A DNA stretch of 64,000 bases, from positions 1,576,001 through 1,640,000 of the forward strand of contig NZ_CP141944.1 of NCBI RefSeq assembly GCF_035658495.1. Direction: 5' to 3'. This stretch comes from Novosphingobium sp. RL4. Lineage in GTDB: Bacteria; Pseudomonadota; Alphaproteobacteria; Sphingomonadales; Sphingomonadaceae. The position numbers and the translations under genes are program-made. Positions 22,401 through 31,500 of the stretch are shown one piece after another (the stretch's first letter is position 1; every line of letters begins with the position of its first letter). The notes under the pieces were generated by a model. That model did not search any database and was not told where the DNA came from. It saw nothing but the letters and a program-made list of their open reading frames with translations.

Positions 22401-25400
22401 GGAATACCTCGCTTCAGGGTTCGACCACCATTGATCGCAGCCCGCCGCCTGCGCCGGTCGTAACGTCAGCAGCCGACGATGTCGGCGCGAGCCAGGGCAT
22501 GCTGGTGAGCGGTTCGTCCACGGATGACGGGCAGCCGGCTTTGTCGGGTACGGCGGAAGCCAATTCGACGGTATCCGTCTACGACGGCCCAACCTTGCTG
22601 GGAACGACCACGGCAAGCGGGGCGGGGAGCTGGACCTTCACGCCCACCGCGCCGCTAAGCCAGGGAACCCATACACTCACGATTACGGCGACCGATGCGG
22701 TAGGCAATGTCAGCGCCAATTCCGCGCCTTTCACTCTGACGATCGACAATACCCCTCCGGCAGCGCCTGCCATCTCGTCGATTGCCGACGATTTCGGGGA
22801 CAGCCAGGGGCCTGTTTCCAATGGCGGAACCACGGACGATGCACGCCCCACGCTGACCGGCACATCGGAGGCCAATGCAACCGTCTCCGTTTACGACAAC
22901 GGCGCGCTGCTGGGCACGACCACGGCGAACGGTTCCGGGGCATGGAGCTTCACGCCGGTTTCGGCGCTGGGGCAGGGCAGTCACAGCTTCGTCGTCACTG
23001 CTGGGGATGCCGCTGGCAACGTCAGCGCGCAATCGCCGGCCTACGTGGTGTCGATCAACAATTCCGTGCCCGACACGCCCGCAATCGCGATCGCAGTGGA
23101 CAATGTGGGGCTGGAGCAGGGCGCCGTCGTCAATGGCGGCATCACCAACGACACCCAGCCGAGCCTCTCCGGCACGGCAGCCCCCAACTCCACCGTCACG
23201 ATCCTGCGCGGCGGTATTCCCGTGGCCACGGTATCGGCCGATGCCCTGGGCGGCTGGAACTATACGCCTGCGGCGCCTCTGGCGCAGGGCACTTACAGCT
23301 ACACCGTGATGAGCATCAATGCGGCCGGCAATGAAAGCGCGCTGTCATCGCCTTACGTTGTCACCGTGGACACGACACCGCCGGCCGCGCCGCTGTTCGG
23401 TAGCGCGAACGACAATGTCGGCACCGTTCAGGGGCCGCTGCCGAGCGGTTCGGTCACTGACGATATTCTTCCCACGCTTGCAGGTTCCGCCGAACCGGGA
23501 GCGACGGTCACCATCTTCCACAACGGCAATGCAATCGGCACGGCGGCGGTGAACGGCCTTGGCATCTGGAGCTTCACGCCCGGCACCGCGCTGGCGGAGG
23601 GGCCGCACAACTTCACCGCCGTCGCTACCGATGCGGCCGGCAACGTGAGCGTGCCTTCGGGAACCTTCACCCTTGTTGTCGACGTCACGCCGCCCGCTGA
23701 TCCCACGATCAATCCGAGCACGGGAACCACCCTTGGCGGTACGGCCGAACCGAATGCGACGATCAACCTCGATCTCGACGGCAACGGCACGGTAGACGTG
23801 ACGACAACTGCAAACGGTTCCGGCATATGGACATACAATCCGCCTCTCCAACTTGCGGACGGGGTGACCGTGATCGTCACGGCCACGGATGCGGCCGGCA
23901 ATACTTCCGCGCCCGAAAGCATCGTGGTTGACCGCACCGCGCCCGCCGCTCCGGCGATCGTCAGCGTGACGGACGATGTGGGGCCGCAGACCGGGACCGT
24001 CGCGAACGGCGGCGCCACGGACGATACTTTGCCGGTCATCAGCGGCACCGCCGAGCATGGTGCGACGGTAACCGTCTACGATAACGGCGCCGCGATCGGG
24101 CAGGCGGTGGCGGGCGTTTCCGGCATCTGGACCCTGACCCTCTCGACGCCGCTCCTGTCCGGCCCGCATGCCTTCACCGCAGCGGCGACCGATGCCACCG
24201 GCAACCTCGGCCCGGCTTCCCCGGCCTATACCGTCACGCTCGACACGAGCACGCCGGCAGCACCCGTCATCACGCTTGTGAGCGACGATATCGGCGCTAC
24301 TCAGGGTACGGTCGCCAATGGCGGCACAACGGATGACAGCAAGCCGACCGTAACCGGCACCTCGGCCGCCAATGTCGTGGTTTCCGTCTATGCGAACGGC
24401 AGCCTGCTCGGCACCACGACGGCGGACGGAACAGGGGCATGGAGCTTCACGCCGACCGGCGCCCTGAGCGGAACACCCAGCTTCACCGCGATGGCCACCA
24501 ATGGCGCAGGCAATGTCAGCGCCTTTTCCAACAGCTATGCCGTGACGATCGATACCGTGCCTCCTCCGGTGCCGCAGATCACGTCGCTGACGGATAACGC
24601 GCCCAACATAACCGGACCGATCACGGACGGAGGGCTCACCAACGACACCACGCCTCTCATCAGCGGCACCTCTGCAGCCAATGCCACGATATCCATTTTC
24701 AACAATGGCGTGCTGCTGGCGACGACGACGGCCAATGGCAGCGGCGCCTGGAGCTACACTCCAACCCTGGGACAAGGCGCGCAGAGCATCACCGTCAGCG
24801 CGACCAATTCGGCTGGAAACACCAGCGGGGTCTCGTCGCCCTTCGCCTTCACCATCGATGCAACCGCGCCGAGCGCACCTTCCGTCCAGCCCAGTAACGG
24901 GCAGATTCTGTCCGGCACGGCGGAGGCGAACGCCTTCATCGATATCGATATCGGCAACAACGGGTCGATCGACACGCGCGTACAGGCCAATGCTTCGGGA
25001 GAGTGGAGCTACACCCTGCCGAGCAATCCGGGGAACAACACGCCGGTTTCGGTTACGGCGGTGGATGCGGCGGGGAACGTCTCGGGCGCGACTACGATCA
25101 CCGTGGATGCGGTTGCGCCGGGGGTTCCCGCGCTTACCGCCGTGACCGACGATCAGGGCGCGGTTGTGGGGGCTGTCAGCGCCAACGGCTCCACCGACGA
25201 TACACTGCCGGTGCTCAGCGGAACGGCGGAAGGCAATGCGACCGTCACGATACTCGACAACGGATCGGCTATCGGAACCGTACAGGCCAACAATGCCGGA
25301 AACTGGACCTTCACGCCCTCGGCACCGCTGGGGCAGGGATCGCACAGCATCACGATCACCGCGACCGATGCAGCCGGAAACACCGGCACGGCTTCGGCTC

Positions 25401-28400
25401 CCTTCGTGTTCTCCGTGGACACGAATGCGCCGCCGGCACCGACGATCCTGACCGTTGCGGATGATGTCCTGCCGCAGACCGGAACGGTTGCGAGCGGGGG
25501 CTCCACCAACGATACGCAACCGGTCATTTCCGGTACGGCGGAAGCCGGTGCGACGATCACCCTCTATATCAACGGGTCCGCCTATCCGGCCACGACCACT
25601 GCCGACATCAACGGAGACTGGTCGTTCTCGCCCGTCTTGCCTGAAGGCAACTACAACTTCGCCGTCACGGCAACCGACCGGGCCGGTAACGTCAGCCCGC
25701 AATCGGTCGCTTACACCGTTCGCGTGGATACGACAGCTCCCGCCGACCCGACCCTGAACCCGACCGACGGCACAACGGTGTCCGGCACCGGAGAGGCCGG
25801 CGCGGTGATCCAGGTCCATACCGATGCCATCGGCGTTCCCGATACGACTGCCACGGTAGACAGTTTCGGGCAGTGGAGCGTCACTTTCAGCCCCACACTT
25901 CCGAATGGCACGGAGATCACCGTCGTTGCCGTCGATGCGGCCGGCAACGTTTCGGGCAGCGATTCCGAAATCGTCAATACCGGCATGAATACGACACCGC
26001 CGCCGATCCCGTCAGCACCCGTAATCGCGGATGACGTCGGCACCACGCAGGGGCCGATCGGTCCGGGCGGCGTTACCGATGATCCGGTTCCCGAGATTCA
26101 CGGTACGGCGCAAGTGGGCTCGCTTGTCACCATCTATGACAATGGCGTCCAGATCGGCACCGTAATCGCCGATACGTTTGGCGAGTGGAGCATCTCCCCT
26201 ACGCTGGGAGACGGCGCACACAGCATTACCGCCACGGCTACGGACAACGGCGTGCAGAGCCTCAACAGCCCGCCGCTCGCATTCGAGGTCGATACGGTGC
26301 CTCCCGCGGCGCCCACGGTCAATGCCAGCAATGGCACCACCCTGACAGGCACGGCAGAGGCGGGCGCTACCGTCAATCTCGATTTCGATGGCGATAGCAA
26401 CACCGATGCCTCGGTGCTGGCGGACCCGTCCGGAAACTGGACGTATACACCGCCGACGCCGCTCTCGAACGGGACCGTGGTCAGTGCAGTGGCGGTGGAC
26501 CCTGCCGGAAACGCTTCGCCTCCCGGCACGGCAACGATCGACCGGGCGCCTCCTTCGCCGCCGGCCATCGCCACGGTGACGGACGATGTCGGTCCGGTGA
26601 CAGGCTCCGTGAACAGCGGCGGCCAGACCGACGATACGCGGCCCACGCTTTCCGGCACGACCGAGGGGAATGCGACCGTAACCGTCTACGACGGCGCAAC
26701 GCTGCTGGGAACGACCACGGCCAACGGCGCGGGCAATTGGGCCTTCACGCCCACGACACCGCTGGGACAAGGCAGCCACAGCTTCACGATCACTGCCACC
26801 GATACGCTCGGCAATGTCAGTCTGCCTTCCCCGGCCTATACGGTCACGGTCGTCACCACGGCGCCGGCAACGCCTGTCATCACCGGCGCCACCGATGACG
26901 TGGGGTCGATCCAGGGGCCGGTCGCCAGCGGCGGGGTAACCGACGACGCGCGGCCGACGCTGGTCGGCACCGCTCCCGCCAATGTGACGGTTTCGATCTA
27001 TCAGGGCGCGACGCTGGTCGGCACCACCACTTCCAACGGGTCCGGCGCATGGAGCTTCACGCCTTCCACGCCGCTGTCGAGCGGGCTCCACAACCTGACC
27101 GCTGTTGCCACCGATCCGGCAGGCAACCAGAGCGCGACATCGAACACCTATAGCCTGACGGTGGATAACACGGCGCCGAGCACGCCGGTCCTGGCATCGG
27201 TCACGGATGATGTCGGCCTGATCCAGGGACCGCTCGCCAACGGCGCGACGACGGATGATGCCCGTCCGACCCTTGCCGGAACGGCAGAGGGCAATGCGAC
27301 GATATCGATCTTCGATGGGGCGACGCTGGTGGGCACGACCACGGCAAATGCCTCCGGCGCATGGAGCTTCACGCCTTCCGGCCCCTTGTCCTCCGGACCG
27401 CACGCCCTGACCGTTACGGCCACGGATGCGGCAGGCAATCAGAGCGGTGCAACCACCGTCTTCAATCTTACCGTCGATACCAGCGCACCGACAGCGCCTG
27501 TCATCACTGGCGCCGCCGATGACGTCGGCACGACGCAGGGGCCGGTCGCCAGCGGCGGCGTTACCGACGATGCCACGCCGCTCCTGTCCGGCACCGCCGA
27601 GGCAAACTCCATCGTCTCGGTCTACAACGGTGCGGTCCTGCTTGGTACTGCGACGGCGAACGGGGCGGGTGCCTGGAGCTTCACGCCGCCATCTCCGCTG
27701 TCCGATGGACCGCACAGCTTTACCGTCACGGCGCGTGATGCAGCGGGCAACGTCAGTCCATCGTCCACGGCCTATGTCGTCGTCGTGGACACCACGCCTC
27801 CCTCGGCTCCGCTGATCGCCAGCGTTACAGACGATGTGGGAAGCCGTACCGGCGCGCTGGCGAACGGCGCGGCGACCGATGATACCCGGCCAACGCTTTC
27901 GGGCACGTCGGAGGCCAATGCCACCGTCTCGATCTACGACAACGGCACGCTGGTCGGCACCACCACCGCGAACGGGTCTGGCGCCTGGAGCTACACCCCT
28001 CCTGCCGCACTTGCCCAGGGCGATCACAGCCTTACCGTTCGGGCAACGGATGCCGCAGGCAATCTTGGCCCTGCCTCTTCGCCATTCGCGATCCGGGTCG
28101 ACACCAGCGCCCCTGCCGCGCCGACGATCTCCAGCGTTACCGACGATGTCGGCACCGTGCAGGGCTCGGTCGCCAATGGCGGCGTGACCAACGACACAGT
28201 GCCGCTCCTTCGCGGCACCGCCGAGGCGGGATCGACGCTGACGCTGTTGGCGAACGGAGTGTCGATCGGCACGACGCTGGTGGATGCGAGCGGCAACTGG
28301 ACTTTCAGTCCATCGCCGGCGCTGGGCGAGGGGACATACAGCTTCACCGCTACCGCCACGGATGCCGCAGGGAACACCGGAGCGACCTCCAATGCCTTCG

Positions 28401-30055
28401 CCATCACGGTGGACACCACGCCCCCGTCAGTGCCGGTCATCACCGGCATCGTGGACGACGTGGCGCCGAACACCGGTACCGTCGCGAATGGCGGCGTTTC
28501 CAACGATGGCACTCCGCAACTGACCGGCACGGCTTCGGCCAACACAGCCGTGGCGATCTACGACAATGGAGTGGTCATCGGCAGCACCACCTCCAATGCG
28601 AGCGGCGCGTGGACCTTCACGCCTTCCTCGGGCCTGAGCGACGGTACGCATAACTTCACGGCTGTTGCCATGGACACGGCCGGAAATGCCAGCGCCGCGT
28701 CCAACACTTACGGCGTGACGCTGGACCAGACGCCGCCTTCCGCCACGATCGCCATCACTACGCTGTCGGTCGATACGGGCACCGTCGGTGACTGGAGCAC
28801 GCAGGACAACAGCCCCACCATCAGCGGAACTCTCGGTTCGGCTCTCGGCACGGGCGAGCAGGTGCAGATCCAGATCGACAGTGGAACCTGGGTCAATGCC
28901 TCGGTATCCGGCACAAGCTGGTATTATGGGCCGGGCACCCTTTCCGTGGGATCGCATGCCGTTGCCGTTCGCGTCGTCGATGCCGCAGGCAACGTGGGTC
29001 ACAATGCCTCGCAGACGATCAGCATAACCAGCATTCCGGCGCAGGCACCGATGGTGCAGGCGAGCAATTCGGCACTGCTGGGACTGGTCGGCGTGGAGGC
29101 GCTGAACCTGCTGGACCTCGGCTCGCAGTCGCTTACCGCCGTGGATCCCAACAACAACCTCAAGACGGTGCAGGTCAAGTATGCCCCGGTGCTGTCGCTG
29201 GCTCTCGGCGCTTATACGCTGACGGCTTCGGCAGCGCTGGCGGCGGAACTCGGGCTGCATATCTCGATCAGCAATTCTTCCGGCATCCTCGGCATCGTGG
29301 CGCCTTCCTCCACGCTGACGATCACCGCTATCGACAATGGCGCGATGAGCAACATGGCGGTGAACGAACTGCTCGGCACCGTGCATTTCGAGCAGAATCT
29401 GTCGCTTCTCGGCCTCGACGTGCTCAACGCGACGACGATCACGGCAACCGATACGACAGGCCTTTCCGCCAGTGCCGCCACAGGTTCGCTGCTCGATGTC
29501 AGCCTGCTCAATTCCGGTGGCTCGGCCAACGTGATCCAGGGCGATGCCGGCGCGAACACCCTCAGCGGGACGACCGGAAACGACCGCCTCTACGGCTTTG
29601 CCGGGAATGACGTGCTGAACGGCAATGACGGCAACGATCTGCTGCGCGGTGGGGCGGGTGCCGATACGCTCAACGGCGGCGCGGGCAACGACACGCTCGT
29701 CTATGATGCCAGCGATACGCTGATCGACGGCGGTGCGGGAAGCGATACGCTGCTGATCGATAGCGGAACCGGGCAGGTGCTCAATCTCGATGCGGTGAGC
29801 AACATTCGCAACATCGAACGCATTGATCTGGGAACCGGGGATGCCGGCAGGCAGATCACCCTGACCGAGACCGGCGTCCTGCGCGCGACCGACAGTAACC
29901 ACCAACTGACGATCGCCGGTGACGGGAGCGACCGGGTCACCATGACCGGAGCGGTCTTCCAGGGCCAAACCCTGATCAATGGCGAAGCCTACAACCACTA
30001 CACTTTGGGAACGACGGATATCTTCGTCGATCACCCGGTTCTCGTCGTGGTTTGA
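19448..30055 (+). CDS. Giant Ig-repeat RTX adhesin secreted by a type I system
   Basis: A 3535-residue surface protein of the BapA/LapA/SiiE type. Residues 1-130 form a BapA-prefix-like beta domain. A glycine-rich hydrophobic stretch follows (GIGTGALLALGALGVGGG, about 130-147), possibly for retention in the outer-membrane channel. About 31 Ig-like repeats occupy residues 159 to about 3195. A further beta region leads to RTX nonapeptides (about 3365-3435, GNDxLxGGAGND type) that bind calcium and mark type I export, and the tail ends FVDHPVLVVV. There is no Sec signal. The next three genes encode the matching TolC, ABC and HlyD parts. Its role is probably surface attachment or biofilm; no LapD/LapG-type release genes are present. 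Confidence 0.93.
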   Translation: MEKRVEITNRTTRTVNTTTAREGVTQIAVQPGSNVKVVAPPSSVSSMVREGDDLVITFSDGSTIRLDGYFACPADDIGQLSFGDPGSGEQWLVHLGDAACFAPADASTEPLDFSMSPLGAAGGGGIGTGALLALGALGVGGGIALAASGGGGHSDEPVDTTPPAAPTVAATNGTVLSGTAEPGATVRIDINGDGTTDATVTANASGSWTYTPTTPIADGTTVTVRAVDAAGNVSTPASVTVDAAPPAVPTISAAADDVGAIQGNVASGGATDDTRPALSGTAEAGSTVSIYDNGTLIGTATASSTGTWSFTPPSALAQGHHSFTITAKDAVGNVSAASPAYELTVDTASPAAPVLNPTDGITVSGTAEAGTIVSIDVDGDGTPDATAVAGPTGSWSVTLDEPLADGTVVSATATDAAGNSSPAATVTVDGDIDTTPPPVPGVGGADDDTGAIQGNLANGAITDDSTPEFSGSGGEPGSTVSVYDNGVLIGSTTVDGDGDWQFTPSPPLGEGGHSLTFTSSDGDGNESAPSQPFAFTVDTVPPLAATVDPSNGAALTGTAEPGSVVNIDFGDDGTIDGTALTNAAGDWVFVPTTHIPDGTTVSITVSDAAGNSSPPVTVVVDIEAAVAPIILRVVDDAAPQTGTVPSGGLTNDATPTIGGTAEAGSTVSLYDNGVLLGTAIANGSGDWTFTAAALPEGDHIFAVTSVNEAGGVGGPSSGYAVTIDLSAPAAPTLSPTDGVTLSGTAEAGATVTVDTNGDGTPDASVVAGDGGQWSVTFAAPLADGTVVSVIATDAAGNPSPAATTTVDAELDSTPPPVPVLVSATDDVGTVQGPLANGAVTDDTQPRLAGTAEAGVLVSIYDGANLLGTVVADGSGAWNFTPTLAQGAHSLTFTTTDSEGNESQATPVFGLTVDTTAPAAPVINPSNGSLVSGTAEAGAVVRLDLNGNGTVDATVQAGPSGSWSYTPATPLADGSTVIATATDAAGNTSLQGSTTIDRSPPPAPVVTSAADDVGASQGMLVSGSSTDDGQPALSGTAEANSTVSVYDGPTLLGTTTASGAGSWTFTPTAPLSQGTHTLTITATDAVGNVSANSAPFTLTIDNTPPAAPAISSIADDFGDSQGPVSNGGTTDDARPTLTGTSEANATVSVYDNGALLGTTTANGSGAWSFTPVSALGQGSHSFVVTAGDAAGNVSAQSPAYVVSINNSVPDTPAIAIAVDNVGLEQGAVVNGGITNDTQPSLSGTAAPNSTVTILRGGIPVATVSADALGGWNYTPAAPLAQGTYSYTVMSINAAGNESALSSPYVVTVDTTPPAAPLFGSANDNVGTVQGPLPSGSVTDDILPTLAGSAEPGATVTIFHNGNAIGTAAVNGLGIWSFTPGTALAEGPHNFTAVATDAAGNVSVPSGTFTLVVDVTPPADPTINPSTGTTLGGTAEPNATINLDLDGNGTVDVTTTANGSGIWTYNPPLQLADGVTVIVTATDAAGNTSAPESIVVDRTAPAAPAIVSVTDDVGPQTGTVANGGATDDTLPVISGTAEHGATVTVYDNGAAIGQAVAGVSGIWTLTLSTPLLSGPHAFTAAATDATGNLGPASPAYTVTLDTSTPAAPVITLVSDDIGATQGTVANGGTTDDSKPTVTGTSAANVVVSVYANGSLLGTTTADGTGAWSFTPTGALSGTPSFTAMATNGAGNVSAFSNSYAVTIDTVPPPVPQITSLTDNAPNITGPITDGGLTNDTTPLISGTSAANATISIFNNGVLLATTTANGSGAWSYTPTLGQGAQSITVSATNSAGNTSGVSSPFAFTIDATAPSAPSVQPSNGQILSGTAEANAFIDIDIGNNGSIDTRVQANASGEWSYTLPSNPGNNTPVSVTAVDAAGNVSGATTITVDAVAPGVPALTAVTDDQGAVVGAVSANGSTDDTLPVLSGTAEGNATVTILDNGSAIGTVQANNAGNWTFTPSAPLGQGSHSITITATDAAGNTGTASAPFVFSVDTNAPPAPTILTVADDVLPQTGTVASGGSTNDTQPVISGTAEAGATITLYINGSAYPATTTADINGDWSFSPVLPEGNYNFAVTATDRAGNVSPQSVAYTVRVDTTAPADPTLNPTDGTTVSGTGEAGAVIQVHTDAIGVPDTTATVDSFGQWSVTFSPTLPNGTEITVVAVDAAGNVSGSDSEIVNTGMNTTPPPIPSAPVIADDVGTTQGPIGPGGVTDDPVPEIHGTAQVGSLVTIYDNGVQIGTVIADTFGEWSISPTLGDGAHSITATATDNGVQSLNSPPLAFEVDTVPPAAPTVNASNGTTLTGTAEAGATVNLDFDGDSNTDASVLADPSGNWTYTPPTPLSNGTVVSAVAVDPAGNASPPGTATIDRAPPSPPAIATVTDDVGPVTGSVNSGGQTDDTRPTLSGTTEGNATVTVYDGATLLGTTTANGAGNWAFTPTTPLGQGSHSFTITATDTLGNVSLPSPAYTVTVVTTAPATPVITGATDDVGSIQGPVASGGVTDDARPTLVGTAPANVTVSIYQGATLVGTTTSNGSGAWSFTPSTPLSSGLHNLTAVATDPAGNQSATSNTYSLTVDNTAPSTPVLASVTDDVGLIQGPLANGATTDDARPTLAGTAEGNATISIFDGATLVGTTTANASGAWSFTPSGPLSSGPHALTVTATDAAGNQSGATTVFNLTVDTSAPTAPVITGAADDVGTTQGPVASGGVTDDATPLLSGTAEANSIVSVYNGAVLLGTATANGAGAWSFTPPSPLSDGPHSFTVTARDAAGNVSPSSTAYVVVVDTTPPSAPLIASVTDDVGSRTGALANGAATDDTRPTLSGTSEANATVSIYDNGTLVGTTTANGSGAWSYTPPAALAQGDHSLTVRATDAAGNLGPASSPFAIRVDTSAPAAPTISSVTDDVGTVQGSVANGGVTNDTVPLLRGTAEAGSTLTLLANGVSIGTTLVDASGNWTFSPSPALGEGTYSFTATATDAAGNTGATSNAFAITVDTTPPSVPVITGIVDDVAPNTGTVANGGVSNDGTPQLTGTASANTAVAIYDNGVVIGSTTSNASGAWTFTPSSGLSDGTHNFTAVAMDTAGNASAASNTYGVTLDQTPPSATIAITTLSVDTGTVGDWSTQDNSPTISGTLGSALGTGEQVQIQIDSGTWVNASVSGTSWYYGPGTLSVGSHAVAVRVVDAAGNVGHNASQTISITSIPAQAPMVQASNSALLGLVGVEALNLLDLGSQSLTAVDPNNNLKTVQVKYAPVLSLALGAYTLTASAALAAELGLHISISNSSGILGIVAPSSTLTITAIDNGAMSNMAVNELLGTVHFEQNLSLLGLDVLNATTITATDTTGLSASAATGSLLDVSLLNSGGSANVIQGDAGANTLSGTTGNDRLYGFAGNDVLNGNDGNDLLRGGAGADTLNGGAGNDTLVYDASDTLIDGGAGSDTLLIDSGTGQVLNLDAVSNIRNIERIDLGTGDAGRQITLTETGVLRATDSNHQLTIAGDGSDRVTMTGAVFQGQTLINGEAYNHYTLGTTDIFVDHPVLVVV
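19922..29034 (+). repeat. About 31 tandem Ig-like repeats of two kinds
   Basis: By my count there are 21 long units (about 100 residues, about 300 bases) marked by a DDVGxxQG segment and a YDNGxxLG strand. Nine short units (about 83 residues) have an acidic loop such as DLNGNGTVD instead, and one divergent unit comes last. Long and short units alternate strictly at the start; the final third is almost all long units, which suggests later amplification. DNA identity between units is moderate rather than perfect. Confidence 0.9.
29540..29760 (+). repeat. RTX calcium-binding nonapeptide repeats
   Basis: Tandem nine-residue units such as GNDRLYGFA, GNDVLNGND, GNDLLRGGA, GADTLNGGA and GNDTLVYDA form a short parallel beta-roll. 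This type folds on calcium outside the cell and signals type I secretion. Confidence 0.9.
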
Positions 30056-30123
30056 GCCGCCGGGGAGAGCGCATCCGGCCAGCGTGCCGGTCGAATATGG
30101 GAAGCGGATCATGAAGGGGACTC

Positions 30124-31500
30124 ATGACCTTTACGTGGCGCAGGATCGCCGGAGCGGCCGTGTTTCTTATGGCCGGGATGATGGCGGAGAAGTTGGCAGC
30201 GCAAGATGGCGAAGGAGCTTCACGAAACTTCGAACAACCGGGTGGCCCTGAACTGGCTGAACGGGTTCCGGCCAACCTCGACATCGCGCAGGCCGTTGCG
30301 CTGACGCTGGCGCGGCACCCGCAGATCGCCCGGGCCAATGCCGCGCTGGCGCGGGGCCGGGCCGATCTCGGCGCGGCACGCGCGGCCTGGTATCCGCAGC
30401 TTTCCTACCAGGCCAATCTCGGGCCGAACATGCTCACGGACAGGAACGGTTCCGGGCTCAACCAGAACATGGCCGGGCCAAGCGTCTATCTGCAGCAGCA
30501 GGTCTGGGACTTCGGACGATCCAGGGGAGAAATCGGCGCGGCCCGTTCAACGACGAGCCAGCGCCGGTTCGAACTGGAATCGGTGGCGGATCAGCTTGCC
30601 GAACAGGGTGCGCTGGCGTTTCTCGAAGTGCGCCGTTTCGAGCAGCTGTCGGCCGAAGCGGCGCGGCAGGTGGAGGAACTGGAGCGGCTGCGGGAACTGA
30701 TCGGATTTCGGGTTCGCGCCGGCATATCCGACAAGTCCGACCTCATGCTGGCCGACGTAAGAGTGGAAAGCGCGCGCGGTGAAGCGATCCAGGCACAGAC
30801 CGCGCTTGCGATCGCGAGCGCGGCCTTGGCGAACCTGATCGGCGGGGTCGCCCTGACCTATGCCGATCCATCTGCCGAGATTTCGCGCCTCGAAGCCGGG
30901 GACGAAGAGCCGGACTATGATCGCTTGCCCGCGATCGCCGCCGCGCAGGAAGCGGAGAACGCCGCTGCGGCCCGGATCGGGCAGGCCAAGGCCGAACGCT
31001 ATCCCAGGCTTGGGCTGCAAATGGGCTACACCCGCAACAACTACACCTACAACACACGGGACAATGCCTTCACGGCGCTGGTGACGGTGACGGGCGATGT
31101 CTACCGCCGGGGCAACCGCTATCTCGTTCAAGCTGCCGAGGAAGACCGCCGCGCGGCTGACGCGACGCGGGAAGCGGCCATCATGGAAGCGCGAGGCAAG
31201 GCTCTTTCCGCGCGGCAGGAAATCCGTGCCGGCCACTTGCGGATCGCCGCCTATTCGCATCAGGAAGAGCAGGCGATCACCGCCAGCCGCATCTTCTTCG
31301 AGGAATACAAGCTGGGCAAGCGAACGCTGACCGAACTGCTCAACACCCAGCTTGAAATCTACCGCGCCGCCAGTGCCCGGATCGTGGCCGAACATGACAT
31401 CATGGGCGCGCGCGTCCGGTTCGAGAACCTTTGCGGGACGCTGCGTCCCTCGCTGGGCCTTCCCGCGCGCCTCATCGAGGAAGAAGACCTGCATGGCTGA
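30124..31500 (+). CDS. TolC-family outer-membrane channel of the type I system
   Basis: A 458-residue protein with a signal peptide (about 1-26) and two TolC-type repeats of long amphipathic helices, including the conserved start LDIAQAVALTLARHPQIARANA and the LTELLNTQLEIY helix near the end. It forms the trimeric exit duct for the adhesin. ATG 30124 has AAGGGGA four bases upstream. It begins 68 bases after the adhesin stop and its end overlaps the ABC gene by eight bases, so it belongs to one operon with adhesin, ABC and HlyD genes. Type I operons that encode their own TolC are typical of large-adhesin systems. Confidence 0.93.
   Translation: MTFTWRRIAGAAVFLMAGMMAEKLAAQDGEGASRNFEQPGGPELAERVPANLDIAQAVALTLARHPQIARANAALARGRADLGAARAAWYPQLSYQANLGPNMLTDRNGSGLNQNMAGPSVYLQQQVWDFGRSRGEIGAARSTTSQRRFELESVADQLAEQGALAFLEVRRFEQLSAEAARQVEELERLRELIGFRVRAGISDKSDLMLADVRVESARGEAIQAQTALAIASAALANLIGGVALTYADPSAEISRLEAGDEEPDYDRLPAIAAAQEAENAAAARIGQAKAERYPRLGLQMGYTRNNYTYNTRDNAFTALVTVTGDVYRRGNRYLVQAAEEDRRAADATREAAIMEARGKALSARQEIRAGHLRIAAYSHQEEQAITASRIFFEEYKLGKRTLTELLNTQLEIYRAASARIVAEHDIMGARVRFENLCGTLRPSLGLPARLIEEEDLHG

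Noticed and set aside
20279..29979. Long open frames antisense to the adhesin gene, some over 600 codons
   Set aside because: They mirror the repetitive, GC-rich codons of the adhesin, lack ribosome sites and give low-complexity or arginine-rich proteins.
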